A program made the position numbers and the translations under genes. Below the pieces are notes generated by a model that did not search any database, was not told where the DNA came from, and worked only from the letters and a program-made list of their open reading frames with translations. A DNA stretch of 64,000 nt from Palsa-883 sp963826975. GTDB lineage: Bacteria > Pseudomonadota > Alphaproteobacteria > Acetobacterales > Acetobacteraceae. The stretch is from assembly GCA_963826975.1 (NCBI GenBank), contig CAWGZJ010000009.1:124001-188000 (forward strand), written 5' to 3'. Of this stretch, positions 1 through 6,557 are shown piece after piece. The stretch's first letter is position 1. Each line of letters starts with the position of its first letter.

Positions 1-477
1 CGCATTGACACCCGGTTTTGTGCTGATCGCCGATTCCAGCTTATAGCCCAGCGCCCGGTCGAGGCACGCCACTGCAACGCCGACCAGCGTCGCGATCACC
101 AGCACCCGGAACAGCATCGACACCAACTCCGGCCGATCGTAGCGTCCGGCAAGGAACACCAGCATCGCCACCAGCACGCCCGTCAGGCCCAGGGCGGCCC
201 GCACGCTCTCCCGCGGAACGATGGACCACGCCGCACTGACCCAGCACAGTGCCAGGAACAGGGCGGCGAGCACGGCAAGCGGACGGTCGATCGCCGGCAA
301 CCCCCGCCCGTCGCCCAGCCCGGACAAAAGCCGCACCACCGCCAGGCCGATGACCATCGAGGAATACGACGGACCCGCAACCAATCCGACTGTCGGCAAC
401 GCGGCGAAAGCCAGCACCGGTACCCAGCCGTCGATGACGGGTTCGATCGTTTTAGCGAAGCGTCGCATCGGCCACAT
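1..477 (-). CDS. O-antigen ligase/polymerase-like membrane protein (partial, N-terminus)
   Basis: These are the first 159 codons of a polytopic inner-membrane protein that runs off the left edge of the window without a stop. The ATG is at 477, with a GTG one codon upstream. After a short basic N-terminus (MWPMRRFAKT) hydrophobic segments follow at about residues 17-38, 40-52, 66-86, 95-111 and 120-139. The segment CWVSAAWSIVPRESVRAAL resembles the WS-x-x-P-x-x-S-x-R stretch common in the O-antigen ligase (WaaL/Wzy) family, whose members join or polymerise glycans at the periplasmic face of the inner membrane. That function is inferred from topology and this motif only, because the conserved large periplasmic loop lies outside the window. 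The G-rich repeat carrying the IS481 element lies immediately upstream of the start. Confidence 0.6.
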   Translation of the reverse strand, partial: MWPMRRFAKTIEPVIDGWVPVLAFAALPTVGLVAGPSYSSMVIGLAVVRLLSGLGDGRGLPAIDRPLAVLAALFLALCWVSAAWSIVPRESVRAALGLTGVLVAMLVFLAGRYDRPELVSMLFRVLVIATLVGVAVACLDRALGYKLESAISTKPGVNA

Positions 478-608
478 CACGGTGGGCCCATATCACACCC
501 CACTCCCCCTCCCCTTGAGGGTGTACAGACCGGGGACATGGGTAACAGCTGTTCGGAGACATGGGTGACACTGGTTCGGCCGGATTTGGCCGGATTGAGG
601 AACACTCG

Positions 609-1826
609 ATGCCTTTGTGGGAGCTGTCGGTGGTGGAGCAACGGGAGACGTTCGTGAAGCTTGCCCTGGCGAGCGGCGCGAACCGAAGCGAGTTGTGCCG
701 GGAATTCGGGATCAGCCGGAAGGCCGGCTACAAATGGCTTGAGCGGTATCGAGCGGCGGGCGGCGCAGGTCTTGGCGATCGCTCGCGTCGTCCGCACGCG
801 AGCCCATCGCGGACGGCTGATGCGACGGTGGCCGAGGTGCTGCGTATCCGGGCGTCGAGCAATAACGCCTGGGGTGGACGCAAGATCGCCTGGACGCTGG
901 CCAGCCATGGCTGGCGGCCAGTGCCAGCATTGAGCACGATCACCGAGATCCTGCGTCGCCACGGCAAGCTGGATCGCCAGGCGCAGCATCCCGGGCCGCA
1001 TGTTCGATTTGAGCGCGCTGAACCCAACGAATTGTGGCAGATGGACTTCAAGGGGCATTTCGCGCTGGCGCTGGGGCGCTGCCATCCGCTCACGGTGCTC
1101 GATGATCACTCGCGGTATTCGCTGTGCCTCGAGGCCTGCGACAACGAGCAGGACCTGACAGTTCGCGACCGCCTGAGGACGTTGTTTCGCCGCTACGGAC
1201 TGCCGTTTGCGATGCTGATGGACAATGGCGCGCCATGGGGTGACTGCGGCGGCCAACCCTTCACCATCTTCACGGCATGGCTGATGCGCCATGGCATCAG
1301 GGTCAGCCACGGGCGTGCCTACCATCCGCAGACGCAAGGCAAAGAGGAGCGTTTCCATCGTTCGTTGAAGGCGGAGGTTCTCGACCGCAACAGCTTTGCC
1401 GATCTCACGGCGTGTCAGCGCGCCTTCGACCGATGGCGGCCGATCTATAATCATGAGCGGCCGCATGAGGCGCTTGGCCTCAAGCCGCCGGCGGCGCGCT
1501 ATCGCCCCAGCCCGCGGGCGTTCTGCGAGGATTTGCCGCCGATCGAGCACGGGCCTGGCGATATTGTTCGCAAGGTCGACAGCGAAGGTGTGATCAGTTT
1601 CAGGAACCGGCCCATTCGCATCGGCAAGGCGTTCCGCAAGCAACCCGTGGCGCTGCGGCCCAGTTCGGACGATGGCGTCTTCGACGTGCACTACTGCGTC
1701 CATCGCATCGGCCAGCTGGATTTGCGACCCCTCGCCGCGGCCGCCTGTGGATTTGTGGACATCGCAAGAGCGATGCCCACAAATCCACAGGCGCAGCATC
1801 AACACCAGGTCAAAAATGGACTTTGA
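609..1826 (+). CDS. IS481-family transposase (DDE, rve integrase core)
   Basis: This 405-residue transposase catalyses cut-and-paste or copy-out movement of the surrounding element. The N-terminal third has a helix-turn-helix (around SELCREFGISRKAGYKWLER), followed by the integrase-core DDE domain with D146 (WQMDFKGH), D205 (LMDNGAP) and E247 (GKEERFHRSL). I chose ATG 609 because the protein from MPLWELSVVEQR matches the usual start of this family. An in-frame start at 561 lies inside the left inverted repeat and is unlikely. The last 35 or so codons overlap a strong hairpin at 1743-1792, and the C-terminal residues are unlike the rest, so the family-homologous part may end before the stop. 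The reading frame is intact, so the element may be active. Confidence 0.9.
   Translation: MPLWELSVVEQRETFVKLALASGANRSELCREFGISRKAGYKWLERYRAAGGAGLGDRSRRPHASPSRTADATVAEVLRIRASSNNAWGGRKIAWTLASHGWRPVPALSTITEILRRHGKLDRQAQHPGPHVRFERAEPNELWQMDFKGHFALALGRCHPLTVLDDHSRYSLCLEACDNEQDLTVRDRLRTLFRRYGLPFAMLMDNGAPWGDCGGQPFTIFTAWLMRHGIRVSHGRAYHPQTQGKEERFHRSLKAEVLDRNSFADLTACQRAFDRWRPIYNHERPHEALGLKPPAARYRPSPRAFCEDLPPIEHGPGDIVRKVDSEGVISFRNRPIRIGKAFRKQPVALRPSSDDGVFDVHYCVHRIGQLDLRPLAAAACGFVDIARAMPTNPQAQHQHQVKNGL
1743..1792. repeat. Strong hairpin within the IS481 transposase 3' end
   Basis: Two 23-base arms (1743-1765 and 1770-1792) pair with one mismatch around the loop AAGA. The hairpin lies inside the coding frame about 35 bases before the stop codon. 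It could act as a transcription or translation brake limiting transposase production, or it could mark a secondary insertion junction. The structure is seen directly; the function is not known. Confidence 0.6.
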
Positions 1827-2008
1827 CCCAAAGTGGAGAAGTGTCACCCATGTCTCCGAACACCTGTCACCCTTGACTCCGGTCCAAACAGAGGGAGGGG
1901 GTTGGGGGGAGGGGTCGAGGCCCCAAGTCACTACATATTCGAGCCCCCACCCTCAAGGCGAGAACGCACCCCCCAGATGCAACCTGACCACGCCTGCAAC
2001 CGGACCGC

Positions 2009-3140
2009 CTACCTCGCCTGAGCGCTCGCCTCACTGCGCGTCGCCCCAGCGCGCGCCGCCAGCGCCGCCGCCATGAACTCATCCAAATCACCGTCCAGCA
2101 CCGCGTCCGGGTTGCCCTTCTCGACGTTGGTCCGCAAATCCTTGACCAACTGATACGGCGCCAGCACGTAATTGCGGATCTGGTGGCCCCAGCCGATCTC
2201 CGTCTTGGCATCTTCCTGCGCCGCCGACACCGCCTCGCGCCGCTGCAATTCCGCCTCGTACAACCTGGCCTTCAACATCGCCATCGCCATCGCGCGGTTG
2301 CGATGCTGGCTGCGATCGGTCTGGCACGCGACGATGATGCCCGATGGAACATGCGTGATGCGGATTGCGCTCTCGGTTTTGTTGACGTGCTGGCCGCCGG
2401 CGCCTGACGCGCGGTAGGTGTCCACCTTCAGGTCCACGTCATTGATCTGGATGTCGATGCTGTCATCGATCACCGGATAGACCCACACCGACGCGAAACT
2501 CGTATGCCGCCGCGCCGCGGAATCGAACGGGCTGATCCGCACCAGCCGATGCACCCCGGCTTCCGTCTTCAACCAGCCATACGCATTCGGCCCGCTTACC
2601 TTCATCGTCGCCGACTTGATGCCGGCCTGCTCGCCCTCGCTCTCTTCCAGCCATTCCACCTTGTAGCCGTGCTGTTCCGCCCAGCGCGTGTACATGCGCA
2701 TCAGCATCTCGGCCCAGTCCTGTGCCTCGGTGCCTCCGGTGCCGGCATTGATCTCGACATAGGCGTCGTTCATGTCCGCCTCGCCGGACAGCAGGCTCTC
2801 GATCTCGCGCCGCTTCGCTTCTTCCGCCAGGGCGCGCAGCGCGGCCATCCCCTCGGCCACCATGGCTGCATCACCATCGGCCTCCGCCATGCCGAGCAGT
2901 TCAAGCGTGTCGGAGACCTCGGATTGAAGCTTGCGCACGCCCTCGATCCCGGCAGCCAGTTGGTTCCGCTCGCGCATCAGCTTCTGCGCGGCCGCGGCGT
3001 CGTTCCAGAGGCTGGGGTCCTCGGCGCGGTGGTTCAGCTCATCCAGCCGGGCGATCGCGGCATCCCAGTCAAAGATGCCTCCTCAGCAGCGCGACGGACT
3101 GCTCGATCTGCTGGGCCAGGGCGTCGGATTCGGCGGACAT
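2009..3140 (-). CDS. prfB: Peptide chain release factor 2, with programmed +1 frameshift
   Basis: RF2 recognises UGA and UAA stop codons in the ribosomal A site and triggers peptide release. The frame opens at ATG 3140, reads 23 codons to CTT (3074-3072) and meets an in-frame TGA at 3071-3069. Moving +1 (GAC at 3070-3068) opens the remaining 353 codons to the stop at 2009, giving 376 residues, the normal RF2 length. The slip site is AGGAGG-CAT-CTT-TGA-C, the same layout as the E. coli prfB site (internal Shine-Dalgarno, 3-base gap, CTT TGA C). The catalytic GGQ lies in ASGAGGQHVNKTESA and the stop-reading SPF motif in RISPFDSAARRH. The gene starts 33 bases after the upstream pbp gene stops, so the two are probably one operon. 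Automated callers would start it at 2977 and miss 54 residues. Confidence 0.95.
3066..3083 (-). promoter_or_regulatory. RF2 programmed +1 frameshift site
   Basis: On the minus strand the sequence reads AGGAGG (3083-3078), CAT, CTT, TGA, C. The internal AGGAGG pairs with the 16S anti-Shine-Dalgarno and pushes the ribosome forward when RF2 is scarce and UGA decoding is slow. This gives autoregulation of prfB. It is established for E. coli, and the elements and spacing here are the same. Confidence 0.95.
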
Positions 3141-3173
3141 TGCGAAAGGAACCTGCTTGGGTTCAGGCCGGCG

Positions 3174-5855
3174 TCAATACAGCCCGCCCATGGTGCTGTC
3201 GACCCCACCACTGACCGGGCGCGGCGCGGCCGCTGCGGTGGCGTCCGACTTGGCCGCGGCACTCACCGAATGCGCGATATCGACCCCGTTGATCACCGAG
3301 TCAGAGGCGCCCGGCACCTGGCCCGGCTTGAACGCGTCGGTCACCGACCCGGACCCGCTGTCCCATTGCGCCATGGTCACGCCCGGCGGCTGCTGGAACT
3401 GCAAGACCGGCCGATCCTTCAGCGCGACCGCCATGTAATCGTGCCAGATCGGAGCCGCGACCGCGGCGCCGGTCTCGTTGTCGCCGAGGGTTGCCGGGGC
3501 GTCAAAGCCAACCCAGACCACGGTCACCAGGTCGGCGGTGAAGCCGGAGAACCAGGCGTCATTGAAATCCTGCGTGGTGCCGGTCTTGCCGGCGATCGGA
3601 TGATTCAATCCGACGACCGCCGGCCGGCCAGTGCCGCGCTGAACCACCCCCTCCATCATGTTGATAAGCTGGTAGACGCTGGCCGGGTCGGCGATCTGCT
3701 TGCGGTCGTCGACCAGTTGCGGCGGCGTGGCGGGATCATCGCAACCCGGACAGTTCACGCCGGTAGGCCGCCACACGCCGTGCCCGTCGCGATCCTGCAC
3801 ACTATCGATCAGGCTCGGCACCACTTCGCGCCCGCCGGCATCGATCGATGCATAGGCAGCCGCCTCGCGCATCGGCGTCGTGTCGATCGCGCCCAACGCG
3901 GCGGGCAGCACGCGCGGCATGCTGTCCACCATGTGAAACGTAATGGCCGTGTCGGCGACGGCACTCATTCCGACATAGGCCGCGACCCGCAAGGTGACCA
4001 GGTTGAGCGACTTCTCCAGCGCCACCCGCAGCGGCGTCGGCCCGCTGAAATCCATCTCGAAATTATTCGGACGCCAGCGGCCCAGTCCCGGTCCCTGGTC
4101 AACCACCACCGGGGCATCCAGGAACTGTTGGCTGGGCGAGACGCCGTGCTCCAGCGCGGTCAGGTAGACCATCGGCTTGAAGCTAGACCCGGGCTGACGC
4201 TTCGCCTGCGTCGCGCGGTTGAACTGGCTCGTGTCGTAACTCCAGCCGCCCACCAGCGAGACCACCCGGCCGGTGGCGGGGTCCAGCGAAACCAGTGCCG
4301 CCTGCACGTGGGGCACCTGCCGCAGCACCACGCGATCCGCGACCTTCGGCGGCACGCTCTCGCCAGCCTTGGTCGCACTGCCGGAGGCCGGTTCGACCAG
4401 CACCACGTCGCCCAACTTCACCACGTCGCCCATGCGTCGCGGGGCAGGCCCGAGTTTGCCCTCGCTCACAGGGCGGGCCCAACCAATGTCGGACAACAAC
4501 AGCTTGCCCATGTGCGACGCACCAGCGGCACCCGGCCCGGGTGCCGTCTGGCCGGATGCCGCCAGGTCGGAGGCGGTTTGGCCAAGTCCTACCGGGCCCG
4601 GTGCGACCTGACCGGGCACGGGTGGCGGGTCGAGCCAGCCAACTTTAGCCTCGGAGTCGGTCGTCTCCAGAACCACGCCAAGTCGCCAATCCGGCAGTAT
4701 GCCGGTTGGTCGGGTAACAGTGGCAAGCATCTGCGCCCAGCCACGTGCAAGGGCGGGGCCGGCAAGGTCGAGGTGCGCGACCGGCCCGCGCCACCCGCCG
4801 TGCTGTCGATCATACGCCATCAGTCCATCCCGCACCGAACGCTCCGCCGCCGTCTGAAGCGTGGGGATGAGGCTGGTCCGCACCATCAGCCCGCCCTGCG
4901 TCGTGCTATCGTTCCCGAACCGCGCGATCAACTCGCGCCGCACCTCTTCGGAGAACCAATCGGCGCCCGGGATCGGATCCGGACGGCGGTACTCCGCCGG
5001 GATCACCGGTTGCGCCTTCGCCGCGGCTTCCTGGGCCGCTGTGATGACATGGTCGTCAGCCATCCGATCCAGCACCCAATCGCGCCGCGACCGGGCGGCG
5101 TCGGGAAACCGAAACGGGTTGTAGTTGTTCGGCGCCTTGGGCAGCGCCGCCAGGAACGCCGCCTCACTCAGGCTGAGCTGGTCGAGCGGCTTGTTGAAAT
5201 ACGCCTGCGCCGCCGCGGCAACCCCATAGGACTGCAGGCCGAGATAGATCTCGTTCAGGTAAAGCTCCAGCACCCGCTGCTTGGTCAGCGAGTGATCGAT
5301 CCGCATCGCGAGAATCGCTTCCTTGACCTTCCGCGCCAGGGACACCTGATTGTCCAGCAGCATGTTCTTGGCCACCTGCTGGGTGATCGTCGAGGCGCCG
5401 ATCGGCCGACGCCCCTCACCCATATGGCTCACGTCGAACACCGCGGCGCGCAGGATCGCCAGCGGGTCAATCCCCGGATGGGTCCAGAAATTCTGGTCCT
5501 CGGCTGACACGAAGGCCTGTTTCACCACCTCCGGTATCGCCGAATAGGGCACGAAGAGGCGGCGTTCCGTGGCGAAGTCCGCGATCAGGCGGCCGTCCGA
5601 GGCGAACACCCGCGTCATCACCGGCGGCTCGTAGTTGCGCAGTCCGTCGACGTCCGGCAGGTCGGAGCTGTAGTAGCGATAAGCGACATAGCCGGCGCCC
5701 GCGCCGGTCACCACCAGCAGGACACCGACCGCCAGCGCACCGCCGACCAGCCGGCCAATCAGGCGGTCAAACCACCACGAGCCGCGCCGCCGCGGTGGCT
5801 TCGGCTCCCCCGACGACGGACGTCGCTTCGCGCGCCGCGGAGTTACCGTCCCCAC
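3174..5855 (-). CDS. Penicillin-binding protein 1A (glycosyltransferase/transpeptidase), copy 1
   Basis: This bifunctional class A PBP polymerises lipid II into glycan strands and cross-links the peptides in the periplasm. The 893-residue protein has a basic cytoplasmic tail, one membrane anchor at about residues 33-60, and a GT51 domain with the catalytic glutamate in VSAEDQNFWTHPGIDP (about E119) and the motif GASTITQQVAKN. An inserted OB-like stretch is followed by a transpeptidase with S557 (GSSFKP), SLN (EKSLNLVTL) and KTG at 757-759. It closely resembles the gene immediately upstream, a tandem duplication. Start: GTG 5855. An upstream ATG at 5898 encodes MTEPLKAGERLVT, matching the N-terminus of copy 2, but a one-base insertion around 5840-5860 puts it out of frame. 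Translation must therefore start at 5855, or the sequence has an error. Confidence 0.9.
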   Translation of the reverse strand: MGTVTPRRAKRRPSSGEPKPPRRRGSWWFDRLIGRLVGGALAVGVLLVVTGAGAGYVAYRYYSSDLPDVDGLRNYEPPVMTRVFASDGRLIADFATERRLFVPYSAIPEVVKQAFVSAEDQNFWTHPGIDPLAILRAAVFDVSHMGEGRRPIGASTITQQVAKNMLLDNQVSLARKVKEAILAMRIDHSLTKQRVLELYLNEIYLGLQSYGVAAAAQAYFNKPLDQLSLSEAAFLAALPKAPNNYNPFRFPDAARSRRDWVLDRMADDHVITAAQEAAAKAQPVIPAEYRRPDPIPGADWFSEEVRRELIARFGNDSTTQGGLMVRTSLIPTLQTAAERSVRDGLMAYDRQHGGWRGPVAHLDLAGPALARGWAQMLATVTRPTGILPDWRLGVVLETTDSEAKVGWLDPPPVPGQVAPGPVGLGQTASDLAASGQTAPGPGAAGASHMGKLLLSDIGWARPVSEGKLGPAPRRMGDVVKLGDVVLVEPASGSATKAGESVPPKVADRVVLRQVPHVQAALVSLDPATGRVVSLVGGWSYDTSQFNRATQAKRQPGSSFKPMVYLTALEHGVSPSQQFLDAPVVVDQGPGLGRWRPNNFEMDFSGPTPLRVALEKSLNLVTLRVAAYVGMSAVADTAITFHMVDSMPRVLPAALGAIDTTPMREAAAYASIDAGGREVVPSLIDSVQDRDGHGVWRPTGVNCPGCDDPATPPQLVDDRKQIADPASVYQLINMMEGVVQRGTGRPAVVGLNHPIAGKTGTTQDFNDAWFSGFTADLVTVVWVGFDAPATLGDNETGAAVAAPIWHDYMAVALKDRPVLQFQQPPGVTMAQWDSGSGSVTDAFKPGQVPGASDSVINGVDIAHSVSAAAKSDATAAAAPRPVSGGVDSTMGGLY

Positions 5856-6037
5856 CGGACGTCACCAGGCGCTCACCGGCTTTCAGAGGTTCCGTCATGC
5901 GGCGCGATATAGGTCCTGTCCGCCGCGACACCAGCGACGCGGCATATCTCTTCTCCGGCTAGCACGTGATGTTGACGCACGCCATGCCGCCGTAGGAAAC
6001 CCGCAGCATAGTCGCATTTGGCGTCCACTACCGTACA

Positions 6038-6098
6038 CCTCTCCCGCGCTTCGCGGGAGAGGTCGAGACGCGAAGCGTCGAGGGTGAGGGTCGAGCCA
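6038..6098. repeat. Double-hairpin intergenic repeat (CACCTCTCCC family), copy 1
   Basis: The first hairpin is formed by ACCTCTCCCGCG and CGCGGGAGAGGT around a TT-containing loop. A second imperfect stem (GACGCGAAGCGTCG) follows, and the element ends in GTGAGGGTCGAGCC. A related element at about 16385-16443 shares both ends but has a different second stem (GGAGCGC/GCGCTCC). Two copies with conserved ends and compensated stems suggest a dispersed REP-like family. Confidence 0.65.
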
Positions 6099-6316
6099 CC
6101 GCACATCAGCCCATTCAGTTCCCTTCCCAACGCGGACCCCCGTCCCACAGAGTCGTTGCACAATTTTGCCGATCCCGCGTTCGCCCCCGCCGAGCCCCCA
6201 GCACACACTCTGTACGGTCTTTGTCGTGTTTTGCGATCCGCGGCGTCCGACACACCTTCGGGCCGGATCGCGGCACACGCCTGCCCAAAGTACTCCGGAA
6301 ACCAAGCAACAAAATA

Positions 6317-6466
6317 ATCAAGCGCACACAGAGTTACACTGAGGATTCACAGAGTTACACAGAGGAAAACAATGGCGCTACGTGCAAGACGTTTCGATCG
6401 GTGCATCTACCTTCGGCGCAAAGCGTCAATAAAATCTTCCTCAGTGCAACTCTGTGTACGCTTGAT
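6317..6466. repeat. Long inverted-repeat element with CACAGAGTTACAC motif, copy A
   Basis: The outer arms at 6317-6344 and 6439-6466 are 28 bases each and pair at 26 positions. The motif CACAGAGTTACAC appears twice in the left half (near 6328 and 6349). A related, better preserved element lies at 61443-61613. The arms share the core ATCAAG-G-ACACAGAGTT, so the two are the same family, probably a non-coding mobile or structural repeat. Confidence 0.75.
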
Positions 6467-6557
6467 GACTTGCCGGCAACGGCAGTCCCCAAATCGCCGC
6501 TGACCGCCCGATCCGCTCAACCCAACACCGGCCGACAACCGACCTCACCTCACCACC

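Larger units (their letters stand above)
522..1890 (+). mobile_element. IS481-family insertion sequence, complete with inverted repeats
   Basis: The element is 1369 bp. Its ends are 50-bp imperfect inverted repeats, 522-571 and 1841-1890, matching at 42 of 50 positions, and both begin with TGT as is usual for IS481. The inner 22 bases of each repeat, from TGTTCGGAGACATGGG inward, are identical. A 5-bp direct repeat GAGGG flanks it (517-521 and 1891-1895), consistent with a target-site duplication. Removing the element and one GAGGG rebuilds the G-rich repeat found intact at about 42880-42912. One transposase gene fills the interior. Confidence 0.9.
5899..6557. other. Intergenic space between the two PBP1A genes, with two repeat elements
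   Basis: No convincing gene is present; the short open frames here lack family resemblance. It holds a double-hairpin repeat near 6038-6098 and a long inverted-repeat element at 6317-6466, each annotated separately. Elsewhere I see nothing except a plausible promoter region for copy 1. Confidence 0.6.

Noticed and set aside
477..1931. A 484-codon minus-strand open frame across the IS481 element
   Set aside because: It is antisense to the transposase and crosses both inverted repeats, so it cannot be a separate gene.
2931..5507. An 858-codon open frame on the plus strand opposite PBP1A copy 1
   Set aside because: It is the antisense of a well-supported PBP gene. Its composition is Arg/His/Pro-rich with no motif, as expected of shadow frames in GC-rich DNA.
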